Shown here one piece after another: positions 54,957 to 64,000 of a stretch of DNA of 64,000 nt (its first letter is position 1; each line of letters begins with the position of its first letter). The position numbers and the translations under genes are program-made. Source of the stretch: Acidovorax sp. A79 (GTDB taxonomy: Bacteria > Pseudomonadota > Gammaproteobacteria > Burkholderiales > Burkholderiaceae_C); contig NZ_AP028672.1 of NCBI RefSeq assembly GCF_041154505.1, positions 2,059,001 through 2,123,000 on the forward strand. Direction: 5' to 3'. Under the pieces are notes generated by a model, which was given only the letters and a program-made list of their open reading frames with translations, had not been told where the DNA came from and did not search any database.

Positions 54957-55344
54957 ATCGGGTTCCTGGGAGGTATCCATCTGGGAGTCATTCTCTGTAG
55001 AGAGCATACGAGACGACCCCGTCATGCCGGATGCGGCATGTGGGCGCCGTCAGGACCACATGATTGGCCGTTCACCGCTCACCACTCATCGCAATTGGCA
55101 TTGAATGCGAGTCGGCAAAAAGCCGCGCAAGCGCATCGATCAACTCGGGCCCATGGCCCACCGAGCCCCCCGGAGCGGCACCGCAGACGGCTTCCATCAC
55201 CGTCGTGGTGCCCGCCAGACCGAAGCCGTCGGAAACGGGCCTGCGAGCACCGTGCATGCTGACAGGATGCCGGTTTCCTTGCTGCCTTGCGGAAATGCCG
55301 GCCAGGGACCTCACTCAGATCAACTCGGTGCCTGCGGGTCCATC
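54957..55344. other. Intergenic stretch, no confident gene
   Basis: The only candidate is an 80-codon minus-strand frame (55072-55314) containing SDGFGLAGTTTVMEAVCGAA and GHGPELIDALARLFADS. Its codon third positions are GC-rich, but I see no ribosome site or family, so I leave it unassigned. Confidence 0.35.
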
Positions 55345-57714
55345 TCAGCCCTTGCGAAGCCGCAGGGCGTTGGTGATCACCGAGGCAGAACTCAGGCTCA
55401 TCGCCAGGGCCGCGATCATCGGCGACAGCAGCCAGCCGGTGAAGGGATACAGCAGTCCTGCCGCAATCGGTATGCCCAGCGCGTTGTAGAGGAAGGCGAA
55501 CATGAGATTCTGCTTCATGTTGCCCACCGTCGCCTCGGACAGTTCCCGCGCTGTGGAAATACCCCGCAGATCGCCCTTGACCAAGGTGACCTGTGCGCTG
55601 TTCATCGCCACGTCGGTGCCGGTGCCCATCGCGATCCCCACATCCGCCTTGGCAAGGGCGGGTGCGTCGTTGATCCCGTCCCCCGCCATGGCGACAACAC
55701 GGCCTTCGGCCTGCAGCCGCGACACCAGGGCCAGCTTGTCCGCAGGCTTGACCTCGCCATGGACCTCATCAATCCCCAGCTTGGCCCCCACCGCCTTGGC
55801 GGTGGTCATCCCGTCGCCCGTGGCCATGACAATGCGCAGTCCCGCCGCATGCAAGGTCGCCAGCGCTTCCGGCGTGCTGGCCTTGATGGCATCCGAGACC
55901 GCCAGCAGGCCTTGAAGCTGGCCATCGGCCGCCAGGTACATCACGCTGGCGCCTGTGGCGCGCAAGGCCTCTGCCTGCGCAAGCAGCGGATCCGCAGAAA
56001 CCCCCACCTGCTCCATGAGGACCGTGTTTCCCAGGGCGATCTGGCGCCCGCCGACCCGTCCGCGTACGCCGATGCCCGACCCGGACTCGAAGTCCTCGGG
56101 CTTGTCCAGGGCCAGCCCCTTGGCGCGGGCCGCCTGGACAATGGCGTCGGCCAGCGGGTGCTCGCTGCCTTGGTCCAGGCTGGCCGCCAGGCGCAACACT
56201 TCGTCGTTGGATATGCCGGGCATGGCCACCACACGCTCGAAGGAGGGTTTGCCCTCTGTGAGCGTGCCAGTCTTGTCCACGATCAGCGTGTCCACCTTGC
56301 GCAGGTTCTCGATGGCTGCCGCGTCCCTGAACAGCACCCCACGGGTCGCCCCCCGGCCCGTGGCCACCATGATGGACATGGGTGTTGCCAGGCCCAACGC
56401 GCAGGGACACGCGATGATCAGCACGGCCACGGCATTGACCAGGCCATAGACCCACCGTGGCTCAGGACCGAACAGGCCCCACGCGAAGAGCGTGAGCAAC
56501 GCGATACCGACCACGGCCACCACGAAGTACCCCGCCACCTGGTCCGCCATGCGCTGCATGGGGGCCCGTGAGCGCTGTGCCTGGGCCACCATCTGAACGA
56601 TCTGGGACAGCATGGTGGCGGAGCCGACCCGCTCCGACCGGATCACGAGCGCTCCGTTGGTATTGAGCGTGGCACCGATGACTGCATCCCCGGGCCCTTT
56701 GACGATGGGCACCGGCTCGCCAGTGAGCATGGCTTCGTCCACGGCGCTGCTCCCCTCGACGACCACGCCATCCACCGGCACCTTCTCCCCGGGGCGCACG
56801 CGCAGCAGGTCACCCACATGGACGTGGGACAGCGGCACGTCGCTCTCCTGGCCGTTGGCGTCGATGCGCCGCGCCGTCTTGGGTGCCAGGCCCAACAGCG
56901 ATTTGATGGCGGCCGAGGTCTGGGAGCGCGCTTTCAGCTCCAGCATCTGGCCGAGGAGCGTGAGCGAGATGATGACCGCTGCAGCTTCGAAATACACCGC
57001 CACGCGCCCCATGGCCTGGAACGAGGCGGGAAACACCCCCGGCGCAACGGTCGCGACCACGCTGTAGACGAAAGCGGCACCGGTGCCCAGGCTGATCAGC
57101 GTCCACATGTTGGGGCTGCGGTTCACGACCGACTGCGCACCGCGCACGAAGAAGGGCCAGCCCGCCCACAGGACGATGGGTACCGTGAGGACCAGCTCAA
57201 TCCAGCTCTGAGTCGCCATCTCGAACCACTGCAACCGGTGCCCAAGCATCGCCAGGACAGCGACCACTACTGTGAGAGGCAGCGTCCACCAGAAGCGATG
57301 CCGGAAATCCACGAGTTCCGCGTTTTCTCCCTCATCCAGCGTGGGCAGCATGGGCTCCAGTGTCATGCCGCACCTGGGGCAGTTCCCGGGGTGGTCCTGC
57401 TGCACCTCCGGGTGCATGGGACAGGTGTAGATCGTGCCGGGTTGCGCCGCTGCGGGCTTGGGCTGAGGGGCACGGTCGCTCCGCGGCGTAGACAGGAATT
57501 TTTGCGGCGCTTCCACAAAGCGTGTTTTGCACTTGGCGCTGCAAAAGTAGTAGCGATGTCCTTCGTGCTCTGCCGAGTGATGCGACTGGTCCGTCACCTC
57601 CATGCCGCAGACTGGATCTTTCAACCCTGTTGATGGCGCAGGTGAATGCCCGTGATGGCCCTCATGATGCTGATGTCCGTGGCTTGCGTGATCGTGCGGT
57701 GCTGCAGCTGGCAT
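55345..57714 (-). CDS. Copper-translocating P1B-type ATPase with His-rich and YHS N-terminus
   Basis: A 789-residue P1B ATPase. The N-terminus is His-rich ([18 protein letters not shown]). A YHS domain ([21 protein letters not shown]) and a heavy-metal-binding motif ([15 protein letters not shown]) follow. The core has TGEPVPI, the CPC membrane motif ([12 protein letters not shown]), the phosphorylation site [10 protein letters not shown] and [22 protein letters not shown]. It lacks HMA domains, unlike the second ATPase at 59109. It exports copper (or silver) ions from the cytoplasm. GGGAGG precedes the ATG, and a CueR-type promoter lies at 57852-57882. Confidence 0.9.
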   Translation of the reverse strand: MPAAAPHDHASHGHQHHEGHHGHSPAPSTGLKDPVCGMEVTDQSHHSAEHEGHRYYFCSAKCKTRFVEAPQKFLSTPRSDRAPQPKPAAAQPGTIYTCPMHPEVQQDHPGNCPRCGMTLEPMLPTLDEGENAELVDFRHRFWWTLPLTVVVAVLAMLGHRLQWFEMATQSWIELVLTVPIVLWAGWPFFVRGAQSVVNRSPNMWTLISLGTGAAFVYSVVATVAPGVFPASFQAMGRVAVYFEAAAVIISLTLLGQMLELKARSQTSAAIKSLLGLAPKTARRIDANGQESDVPLSHVHVGDLLRVRPGEKVPVDGVVVEGSSAVDEAMLTGEPVPIVKGPGDAVIGATLNTNGALVIRSERVGSATMLSQIVQMVAQAQRSRAPMQRMADQVAGYFVVAVVGIALLTLFAWGLFGPEPRWVYGLVNAVAVLIIACPCALGLATPMSIMVATGRGATRGVLFRDAAAIENLRKVDTLIVDKTGTLTEGKPSFERVVAMPGISNDEVLRLAASLDQGSEHPLADAIVQAARAKGLALDKPEDFESGSGIGVRGRVGGRQIALGNTVLMEQVGVSADPLLAQAEALRATGASVMYLAADGQLQGLLAVSDAIKASTPEALATLHAAGLRIVMATGDGMTTAKAVGAKLGIDEVHGEVKPADKLALVSRLQAEGRVVAMAGDGINDAPALAKADVGIAMGTGTDVAMNSAQVTLVKGDLRGISTARELSEATVGNMKQNLMFAFLYNALGIPIAAGLLYPFTGWLLSPMIAALAMSLSSASVITNALRLRKG

Positions 57715-58070
57715 GGATGGCCTCCCTATCGATGTGTTGAAAGTCTGCCGAGGCTATTTTTTGTCCGATTCCTCTCCAGGCGCTGTGTGGTGGGTTCGTT
57801 GTTCATGGCGTTCTCCAAGAAGTCCTCAAGATGGTGCGAGACCTTGTTGCAACGTTAAGGCTTGACACGGTGGGAATGTCAAGCGCCCACAGCGGCCGCC
57901 CTTGAGATCCAGTTCATGGTGATCGATGAGGGCTGCAAGACGGTCGTCAGCGCCATGGAGCCTGCCAGGCAAGCCGGTGCGTGAGGCCGCGCCGCACAAG
58001 AAGGCCCTGCCACGGTCGGCCACCATCGCGGCACAAGGCGATGGTTCCATGGTCCCACCCGCGGCCTGGT
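57715..58070. other. Regulatory gap between copper ATPase and cueR
   Basis: Apart from the CueR-type promoter at 57852-57882 I see no gene. Short frames on both strands lack starts and families. Confidence 0.5.
57852..57882 (-). promoter_or_regulatory. CueR-type promoter of the YHS copper ATPase
   Basis: On the minus strand -35 TTGACA (57877-57882) and -10 TAACGT (57852-57857) are separated by 19 bp, the long spacer typical of MerR-family targets. The dyad TTCCCAC-c-GTGTCAA fills the spacer. Confidence 0.7.
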
Positions 58071-58631
58071 TCAGTGCCCCCCTCGATGTACGTGGACACC
58101 TCGCATCCACGTCATGAGATCCAGATGACTGTTCGTCGGCGCGTGGGTCGCTTCAAGGTGTGTTCTGGACGCCTTGGCTCCGCGCCGAGTGGGCTTGACG
58201 AAACTGGCGTTGTGGTTGGGCTTCGACGGACTGTCCGCCGCCAAGTTGTCCAGGATTGCGCAATGCGCATGGTCGTCGCCAGCGCACACAGAAACCAACT
58301 GCTCCAACGCCGATTTCATCTCGACAATCTCCCGCAGCTTCTCCTCCAGATCCGCCAGATGGCGCTCGGCAATCGCTTTCACCTGCCGACTGGTGCGGTG
58401 CGTGTCGCCCCATTGGCCGATCAACTCCGCAATCTGTGGCATGGAGAATCCGAGGCGGCGCGACTGCCGGATGAAACGCAGTACCGAAACTTCACGTTCA
58501 CCGTACTTTCGATAGCCAGACTCGCTGCGCTCGGCTTCTGGCAACAATCCTGTTTGCTCGTAGTGGCGGATCATCTTGGCCGATACGCCTGCCGCTTTGG
58601 CCGCGTCGCCGATGTTCATGAGTGTGGTCAT
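58071..58631 (-). CDS. cueR: CueR-type copper-responsive MerR regulator
   Basis: A 186-residue MerR-family protein. The N-terminal HTH is MNIGDAAKAAGVSAKMIRHY with QTGLLPEAERSESGYRKYG. A dimerisation helix and the metal-loop cysteines Cys116 and Cys124 (CAGDDHAHC, C-x7-C) follow, as in CueR. Its extension beyond ~135 residues is longer than in E. coli CueR and of unknown use. CAGGAG lies 5 bases before the ATG at 58631. It should sense Cu(I)/Ag(I) and activate the four 19-bp-spacer promoters around it. Confidence 0.88.
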   Translation of the reverse strand: MTTLMNIGDAAKAAGVSAKMIRHYEQTGLLPEAERSESGYRKYGEREVSVLRFIRQSRRLGFSMPQIAELIGQWGDTHRTSRQVKAIAERHLADLEEKLREIVEMKSALEQLVSVCAGDDHAHCAILDNLAADSPSKPNHNASFVKPTRRGAKASRTHLEATHAPTNSHLDLMTWMRGVHVHRGGH

Positions 58632-58668
58632 GGATGCTCCTGTGCAATGAAATAACCCGGTAGCCAGG

Positions 58669-58699
58669 ACTTTCCTCCTTGCCACCGTGTCAATGTCAA
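58669..58699 (-). promoter_or_regulatory. CueR-type promoter of cueR
   Basis: Minus strand: TTGACA (58694-58699), 19-bp spacer with the dyad TTGACAC-g-GTGGCAA, then GAAAGT (58669-58674). Its -10 hexamer is identical to that of the copA promoter at 59029. It suggests that cueR regulates itself. Confidence 0.65.
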
Positions 58700-58733
58700 G
58701 CTCCCCGGACGTTCCTTTTTTATCCGGACCGAA

Positions 58734-58925
58734 TCAGGCGGGTGGGTATCCGGCCTCGGTCAGTGCCTCGGCCAGTGTCTTGCGGTCTTCCGCGCTTTGC
58801 ACCGTGACCATCCGCCTGGACATGTCCACCCGCACCTTGCAGTCAGGGTCTGCCATCTGCAGCGTCTGGTTCACCATCCCCGCACAGTGTCCGCAGGTCA
58901 TGTCGGGAAGTTGGAATTCGTGCAT
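58734..58925 (-). CDS. copZ: CopZ-like copper chaperone (HMA domain)
   Basis: A 63-residue HMA-domain protein with the metal site MTCGHCAG (Cys11, Cys14) and the beta-alpha-beta pattern VNQTLQMADPDCKVRVDMS...LAEALTEAGYPPA. It shuttles Cu(I) to the ATPases. It is divergent from copA and lies upstream of cueR on the same strand, with its own CueR-type promoter at 58959-58989. Confidence 0.88.
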   Translation of the reverse strand: MHEFQLPDMTCGHCAGMVNQTLQMADPDCKVRVDMSRRMVTVQSAEDRKTLAEALTEAGYPPA

Positions 58926-58958
58926 TTTTCACCTCTGGGGAAAAGTTAAGAGGTGCCC

Positions 58959-58989
58959 AGTCTCCGGTTTGCCACAGGGGCAAGGTCAA
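58959..58989 (-). promoter_or_regulatory. CueR-type promoter of copZ
   Basis: Minus strand: TTGACC (58984-58989), 19-bp spacer with the dyad TTGCCCC-t-GTGGCAA, then GAGACT (58959-58964), ending 34 bases before the copZ start. Confidence 0.72.
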
Positions 58990-59028
58990 GTGGCCGGATG
59001 GTGGCCTGTCCAAGACATGCTGACTCGT

Positions 59029-59059
59029 TTGCGTCTCCCACCGTGGCAACCCTGAAAGT
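59029..59059 (+). promoter_or_regulatory. CueR-type promoter of copA
   Basis: Plus strand: TTGCGT (59029-59034), 19-bp spacer containing CTCCCAC-c-GTGGCAA, then GAAAGT (59054-59059), 50 bases before the copA ATG. The -35 is weaker than at the other three sites. Confidence 0.55.
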
Positions 59060-59108
59060 CCGGGCTGTGCCGGATACCGCCGGAGTTGAACACCACTTGG
59101 AGATTGCC

Positions 59109-61517
59109 ATGAATACCCCCGTGAATGAAGCGGCCTCGTCCGCCGCCCTGTCGAGCGCACACCTGAATCTCCCGATTCTGGGCATGACCTGCGGCTCCTG
59201 CGTTGGGCGGGTTGAAAAGGCACTGAAAGCCGTACCCGGTGTCCGCGAGGTGACCGTGAACATTGCCACGGAGCGCGCCACCGTGGTGGCCGCCGCCACG
59301 GTGGCAGTCACTGCTCTGGCTGCGGCCGTGCAAAAGGCGGGATACGCAGTGGCGGAGGAATCCATGGAGTTGTTGATCGGCGGGATGACGTGCGCTTCGT
59401 GCGTTGGACGTGTCGAAAAGGCGCTGAAGGCCGTGCTTGGCGTGAAGCATGCCGAAGTCAATCTGGCCACCGAGCGTGCGCAGATTCGTTTCGATGCAGG
59501 CTTGCCACCCGAACGTCTGGTAGCCGCCGTTGCAAAGGCGGGCTATGAGGCCCAGATGGTGGATGCGAGCACTCCGGCTGAACCCGCGAATCAGTCTGCG
59601 CCTTGGTGGCCGGTCGCGCTGGCGGGGGGCCTGTCCGTTCCTCTGGTGTTGCCCATGGTGGGCATGCTGTTCGGCCAGGACTGGACACTCAACGGCTGGA
59701 TTCAACTCGCCTTGGCCACGCCAGTGCAGTTCTGGCTGGGAGCGCGGTTTTACCGTGCCGGCTGGAAGGCGCTGCGTGCAGGGGCAGGAAACATGGATCT
59801 GCTGGTGGCGCTGGGTACGTCGGCCGGGTACGGCTTGAGCTTGTATCTGTTGTTCAAGCACGCCGAGCACGGCACCCCCCACCTGTATTTTGAAGCCTCC
59901 GCAGTCATCGTCACGCTAGTCCTTCTGGGGAAGTGGCTGGAGGCCCGGGCCAAGCGGCAAACCACTGAGGCCATCCGGGCGCTGCATGCGCTGCGCCCGG
60001 AGATTGCGCGCGTGCGCACTGATGCCGGTGACATCGATCTACCGCTTTCACGTGTGAAAGTAGGTGATACGGTGGTTGTTCGTCCAGGGGAAAGAGTCCC
60101 GGTGGATGGTGCTGTGATCGAAGGCGCCAGCCAGGTGGATGAGTCATTGATCACCGGGGAGAGCCTGCCCGTGGCGAAGCACGTCGGTGACAAGGTGACA
60201 GGGGGCGCAGTGAACGCGGAAGGCTTGCTGCTGGTGCGCACCACCGCCATTGGCGCTGAGTCAACCCTGTCGCGCATCGTGCGCATGGTGGAGTCGGCAC
60301 AGGCCAAGAAGGCTCCCATCCAGCGGATAGTGGATGAAGTGAGTGCGGTCTTTGTGCCCGTGGTGCTCGGCCTTGCTGCCATCACACTGATGGGCTGGGG
60401 CTTCGCCACTGGCCACTGGGAGCAGGCGATCCTCAATGCCGTCGCGGTACTTGTCATTGCGTGCCCTTGTGCGCTCGGCTTGGCGACTCCCACCGCGATC
60501 ATGGCGGGCACCGGTGTAGCAGCACGCCACGGTATTCTGATCAAGGATGCCGAAGCACTTGAAGTTGCCCACCGCATCGACACGGTGGCGTTCGACAAGA
60601 CCGGCACCCTGACAGAGGGCAAGCCCACCTTGACGGCAGCGATACCCGCCGAAGGCCACCGGGATCAGCTGTTGCCGTTTGCGGCCGCCATTCAGAACGG
60701 CAGCGAGCATCCGCTGGCGAAGGCGGTGATGGATGCAGCGCGCATCCAGGGCGTGATCGTGCCTCGGGCCACCGAGGTCACTGCCGTGTCTGGCAGAGGT
60801 ATGTCTGCTGTCGTCAAAGGACGCCAGATCCGCCTGGGAAGCACGCGTTACATGGATGAGCTAGGCGTCAACACGGCCAGCCTGACGGTGACCGCCGCAC
60901 AGATGCAGCACGAAGGCCGCACTGTGTCCTGGTTGGCCGACGTGACCGATGCGCCAGAAGTGGTGGGACTCTTGGCGTTTGGAGACACCGTCAAGCCCAG
61001 CTCCCAACAGGCCATTGCCCAACTGCACCGCCTGGGCATCCAGACCGTCCTGGTCACCGGGGACAACAAGGGAAGCGCAGGCGCGGTGGCCCGCGCCTTG
61101 GGCATCGATCAGGTTCGCGCCGATGTGCTGCCGGAAGGCAAGGCGGATATCGTGGCCCAGCTCAAGGCCGGTGGCAGACAGGTGGCGATGGTGGGTGACG
61201 GGATCAACGACGCGCCCGCTCTGGCGGCTGCAAACGTGGGAATTGCCATGTCCACGGGCACGGACGTGGCCATGCATGCGGCGGGGATCACGCTCATGCG
61301 CGGAGACCCTGCGCTGATCGCGGATGCCATCGATATCTCCCGGCGTACCTACGCAAAGATCCGTCAGAACCTGTTCTGGGCATTCGCGTACAACGTGGTC
61401 GGGATTCCCCTGGCGGCATTGGGACTGCTGAATCCCATGGTGGCCGGAGCTGCCATGGCCCTGAGCAGCGTGAGTGTGGTGACCAACGCTCTCATGCTAC
61501 GGTCCTGGAAGAAGTGA
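59109..61517 (+). CDS. copA: CopA copper-exporting P1B-type ATPase with two HMA domains
   Basis: An 802-residue ATPase. HMA domain 1 has LGMTCGSC (Cys28, Cys31) and HMA domain 2 has GGMTCASC (Cys95, Cys98). The core has TGESLPV, the membrane CPC motif ([16 protein letters not shown]), the phosphorylation site [11 protein letters not shown], an HP motif in [10 protein letters not shown] and [22 protein letters not shown]. It exports Cu(I). GGAG lies 6 bases before the ATG at 59109; the frame stays open upstream across the promoter. It is divergent from copZ-cueR. Confidence 0.93.
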   Translation: MNTPVNEAASSAALSSAHLNLPILGMTCGSCVGRVEKALKAVPGVREVTVNIATERATVVAAATVAVTALAAAVQKAGYAVAEESMELLIGGMTCASCVGRVEKALKAVLGVKHAEVNLATERAQIRFDAGLPPERLVAAVAKAGYEAQMVDASTPAEPANQSAPWWPVALAGGLSVPLVLPMVGMLFGQDWTLNGWIQLALATPVQFWLGARFYRAGWKALRAGAGNMDLLVALGTSAGYGLSLYLLFKHAEHGTPHLYFEASAVIVTLVLLGKWLEARAKRQTTEAIRALHALRPEIARVRTDAGDIDLPLSRVKVGDTVVVRPGERVPVDGAVIEGASQVDESLITGESLPVAKHVGDKVTGGAVNAEGLLLVRTTAIGAESTLSRIVRMVESAQAKKAPIQRIVDEVSAVFVPVVLGLAAITLMGWGFATGHWEQAILNAVAVLVIACPCALGLATPTAIMAGTGVAARHGILIKDAEALEVAHRIDTVAFDKTGTLTEGKPTLTAAIPAEGHRDQLLPFAAAIQNGSEHPLAKAVMDAARIQGVIVPRATEVTAVSGRGMSAVVKGRQIRLGSTRYMDELGVNTASLTVTAAQMQHEGRTVSWLADVTDAPEVVGLLAFGDTVKPSSQQAIAQLHRLGIQTVLVTGDNKGSAGAVARALGIDQVRADVLPEGKADIVAQLKAGGRQVAMVGDGINDAPALAAANVGIAMSTGTDVAMHAAGITLMRGDPALIADAIDISRRTYAKIRQNLFWAFAYNVVGIPLAALGLLNPMVAGAAMALSSVSVVTNALMLRSWKK

Positions 61518-61554
61518 GGAACGACCACGGCAGAAAAAGAACCGCAGGCGCTGA

Positions 61555-61680
61555 GCCACCCCACCCTCGGTGCCTGGCCACCAGATATCGATCTGCCCGG
61601 AGTTCTCCCAGGCATCGCCCCCTCATGCCGAGGTAGCGCATGGTCGATTCCAGCCTGGAGTGCCCTGCACCGACAAGTGA
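61555..61680 (-). pseudogene. Relic of a tyrosine-recombinase (integrase) C-terminus
   Basis: On the minus strand AGHSRLESTMRYLGM corresponds to the LGH..ETT.RYLG end of phage/transposon integrases, with the catalytic tyrosine. After a frameshift it continues DAWENSGQIDIW, matching the usual DALEIAEQTEI that follows in such proteins. No upstream integrase sequence remains. It lies directly at the edge of the copper genes. Confidence 0.6.
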
Positions 61681-61784
61681 CTACCTATCTCTCGCTCAGT
61701 TTAGATATGCGTCGTTTGAGAGCCCAAACAACGAAAGCACAACGATTGAAAACCTGCAGCAAGGCTCTTGAGCATCGTGGGACG

Positions 61785-63212
61785 CTAGGAGGAGCCCAAT
61801 TGCACCAGCGCGTTTTGGAGGGCTGTTCTGAACCTCGGGTCCATCACCGCCCCCACGTTATAGCGTGACCATGGCGAGGTCGCGGAGGTGTCAACGCTGA
61901 AAATCCTGCCCGGAGCCAACCGGATGTTGTGTGGGCGCAGCGAATCTGCAAGGGTCATCGAATCATCCACCCCGGGCATGGATACCCACAGGTAAAGGGA
62001 CTGGGCGTTCTTTGCGAAGATGTTCGCTCCTACAGATTCGAACAGCGCGCGCGCACCCTCCGTCGCTTCGCCCAGCCGACTGCGCAACCGGGTCAGGTGT
62101 CGTTGATAGTGGCCTTCGCTCAACATGACATCGACGGTCCGTTCGCAATACTCAGAACTGCTCACGTGGATCAGCGCTTTCAGATCGGCAAGGTCACTGG
62201 CCAAATCCGCGCCGCAAGCAATGAAGCCCACGCGCAGTGCGGCCGAGAACGATTTTGAGAAGCTGCCGATGTAGATCGTGCGCTCGAGTTGGTCCAGAGA
62301 AGCCAGGCGTGGCGACGAGGTCGGCTTGAAGTCCGCAAGCGGATCGTTCTCAACGATCAGCAGGTCGTATTTCTGTGCCAGCTGCAGAACGCGAAATGCC
62401 TTTGCCGCGGACAGGTCCGAGCCTGTCGGGTTGTGTGCGAGCGACTGCGTAAAGAAGAGCCTGGGCCGCTGGGTGATCAACAACTGCTCCAGGGCCTCCA
62501 GGTCCGGTCCATCGTGCAGGCGTGGCACGCCCAGCACCTCGGCGCTGGCCATCTTCAACTTGCCGAACAAAGGGTAGTAGCCAGGGTCATCCACCAGAAC
62601 CTTGCCGCCGGGCGGCACGAAGTAGCGAATAACGATGTCCATCGCCTCATTGGCACCGTGCATCAGTACGATCTGCCGCGGTTCGGCGCCGATCCCAAAG
62701 TCCGCGAGTTTGCGCACCAAATGCTCACGCAGCGGCGCGTACCCGAAGCGGCTGCCATAGCGGAACAGGGAGCCCAGCCCCGTGCGCACGACTTTCTGGT
62801 GGTACTTGTCCAGCCTCACATCCGAAAGCCATTCGACTGGCGGGAAGCCATCGGCGATTGCCAAGGCGCCCGGCTCGTTCTTGAGCTGCTCACGCATCAG
62901 CCAGACGATGTCCATGGCTCGCCCCAAGCTTCCCGCCTCGTCATCGGCCGCCCTGGAAGGCGGTTTGTCGACCACGAAGTACCCAGCACCGCGGCGGGGT
63001 TCAATCAGCCCACGCGAAACGAGCAATTCAAATGCGGTGACCACCGTGTTCTTGGCGTACTTGTGGAGTTCGGCCATCTCACGCAGCGAGGGCAATTTGT
63101 CGCCGACCTTGTAGGCACCGTCGCGGATCTGCCGCTCGATGTCGTCGGCGACCGCGACGGGCAAGGTAACCGATCTGGGGCGACGTGTCTGGGAGCTTCC
63201 TTCAACTGTCAT
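61785..63212 (-). CDS. MocR-type regulator (GntR HTH fused to aminotransferase domain)
   Basis: A 475-residue fusion. A GntR winged helix occupies residues 15-85 (LPSLREMAELHKYAKNTVVTAFELL, RRGAGYFV). A fold-type-I PLP domain follows, with NPTG in LAHNPTGSDLS and the PLP lysine in GSFSKSFSAALRVGF. MocR proteins sense PLP or amino-acid adducts and usually control a neighbouring gene. It is divergent from the HMG-CoA reductase gene with a 128-bp gap, so that gene is its likely target. Confidence 0.88.
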   Translation of the reverse strand: MTVEGSSQTRRPRSVTLPVAVADDIERQIRDGAYKVGDKLPSLREMAELHKYAKNTVVTAFELLVSRGLIEPRRGAGYFVVDKPPSRAADDEAGSLGRAMDIVWLMREQLKNEPGALAIADGFPPVEWLSDVRLDKYHQKVVRTGLGSLFRYGSRFGYAPLREHLVRKLADFGIGAEPRQIVLMHGANEAMDIVIRYFVPPGGKVLVDDPGYYPLFGKLKMASAEVLGVPRLHDGPDLEALEQLLITQRPRLFFTQSLAHNPTGSDLSAAKAFRVLQLAQKYDLLIVENDPLADFKPTSSPRLASLDQLERTIYIGSFSKSFSAALRVGFIACGADLASDLADLKALIHVSSSEYCERTVDVMLSEGHYQRHLTRLRSRLGEATEGARALFESVGANIFAKNAQSLYLWVSMPGVDDSMTLADSLRPHNIRLAPGRIFSVDTSATSPWSRYNVGAVMDPRFRTALQNALVQLGSS

Positions 63213-63340
63213 TGATCAACTATGACACATCGCCGGTCTTTGCCCGGAAAGCAAACTGTTTGGCAAAACTGTACCTTCACTATTTGGTACGGCGGTTTTA
63301 AAGTTTGCCCATACCGTATCCACCACCCAGTAGACACCCA

Positions 63341-64000
63341 ATGGTCGATTCACGACTCCCCAATTTCCGCTCACTCACCCCTGCGCAGCGCCTGGAACAT
63401 GTCGCACGCATCACCAACCTGTCCGAGGGAGACGTCGCGCTCATCAACCAGCCCGGCGCGCTCAGCGTCGAACGTGCCAACGGCATGGTGGAGAACGTCA
63501 TCGGAACATTCGAACTTCCGTTCGGCATCGGCGGCAACTTCCAGATCAACGGTCGCGATGTCCTGGTACCGATGGTGGTCGAAGAGCCGTCCGTCGTGGC
63601 GGCGGCCTCGTTCATGGCCAAGCTGGCCCGCGACTGTGGCGGCTTCGAAACCTCCAGCACGGGGCCGCTGATGCGTGCCCAGGTGCAGGTCATTGGCATC
63701 ACCGACCCCTATGGCGCCCGCCTGGCGCTCCTGAAGCATCGTGACGAGATCCTGGACGTCGCCAACAGCCGCGACAAGGTCCTCATCGGCCTGGGCGGCG
63801 GCTGCCGCGACATCGAGATCCACGTGTTCCCCGACACGGCCCGCGGTCCCATGGTCGTCATGCACCTGATCGTCGACGTGCGCGACGCGATGGGTGCCAA
63901 CACCGTCAACACCATGGCCGAATCGGTTTCGCCCCTGGTCGAGAAGCTCACGGGCGGCACCGTGCGGCTGCGCATCCTGTCCAACCTGGCCGACCTGCGT
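63341..64000 (+). CDS. Hydroxymethylglutaryl-CoA reductase, degradative (class II), 5' part
   Basis: The first 220 codons of a class II HMG-CoA reductase; the gene runs off the window. The catalytic-domain motif [21 protein letters not shown] carries the catalytic Glu, followed by [22 protein letters not shown]. Class II enzymes with NAD(P) can oxidise mevalonate for growth. A divergent MocR-type regulator and the absence of other isoprenoid genes fit a catabolic role. AAACCxxxx-type repeats in the gap may be its operators, but I could not fix their borders. Confidence 0.85.
   Translation, partial: MVDSRLPNFRSLTPAQRLEHVARITNLSEGDVALINQPGALSVERANGMVENVIGTFELPFGIGGNFQINGRDVLVPMVVEEPSVVAAASFMAKLARDCGGFETSSTGPLMRAQVQVIGITDPYGARLALLKHRDEILDVANSRDKVLIGLGGGCRDIEIHVFPDTARGPMVVMHLIVDVRDAMGANTVNTMAESVSPLVEKLTGGTVRLRILSNLADLR

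Noticed and set aside
55072..55314. An 80-codon minus-strand frame between the GST and the copper ATPase
   Set aside because: Good codon usage but no ribosome site, family or operon partner; left unassigned.

Overview
The window is high-GC beta-proteobacterial DNA, most likely from the family Comamonadaceae (Acidovorax-like). The evidence is six secreted proteins with IPTL-CTERM sorting tails, several copies of a short palindromic repeat (core GGCCTCCAGCGCTT...AAGCGC...AGCTAT) that I associate with Comamonadaceae genomes, Bug/TctC binding proteins, and a NagR-type gentisate pathway. No rRNA, tRNA or CRISPR was seen.

Layout. 1-8 kb: a partial GAF-domain protein, a lipoprotein esterase, a DUF4148 protein, an AraC regulator, two IPTL-CTERM secreted proteins, a YCII protein and two convergent LuxR-type regulators. 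8.2-17.6 kb: a surface-protein island with two paralogous 14-blade-motif kelch/FN3/IPTL-CTERM proteins, a small lipoprotein, a PA14-GH18 chitinase-like enzyme and another IPTL-CTERM protein. 17.9-27 kb: an aromatic-acid catabolic cluster. It holds a three-component Rieske oxygenase (alpha, beta, ferredoxin, FAD reductase), fumarylpyruvate hydrolase, gentisate dioxygenase, a Bug solute receptor, maleylpyruvate isomerase, a second reductase of the ferredoxin-FNR type, and a NahR/NagR-like LysR regulator. NahR-type boxes lie in both regulatory gaps. The simplest reading is salicylate (or a related 2-substituted benzoate) to gentisate to maleylpyruvate to fumarylpyruvate to fumarate plus pyruvate.

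27-35 kb: a second EF-G with an unusual leader (14-codon reading frame followed by a strong terminator), a long CorA-like protein, and a four-gene operon: unknown protein, 40-aa membrane peptide, GNAT/peptidase-C39 fusion, RLAN/ATP-grasp ligase. This operon looks like an uncharacterised peptide-forming or peptide-modifying system and is my best candidate for something undescribed. 35-45 kb: a full kdp potassium system (a 34-aa membrane peptide, kdpF, A, B, C, D, E), a classical CorA and a TorF-type porin. 45-50 kb: a Fur-box-preceded iron-uptake module (TonB receptor; PepSY protein plus two small membrane proteins). 50-54 kb: a gene-poor stretch with structured DNA, then a sixth IPTL-CTERM protein.

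54-62 kb: a GST, then a copper island (two copper P-type ATPases, a CopZ chaperone and a CueR regulator). Four promoters there share the 19-bp spacer and a common dyad, consistent with one CueR regulon. A decayed integrase C-terminus lies at the island's right edge. 61.8-64 kb: a MocR-type regulator divergent from a degradative HMG-CoA reductase that runs off the window.

All coordinates were read by eye from the sequence. Family assignments come from recognised motifs, not from database searches.
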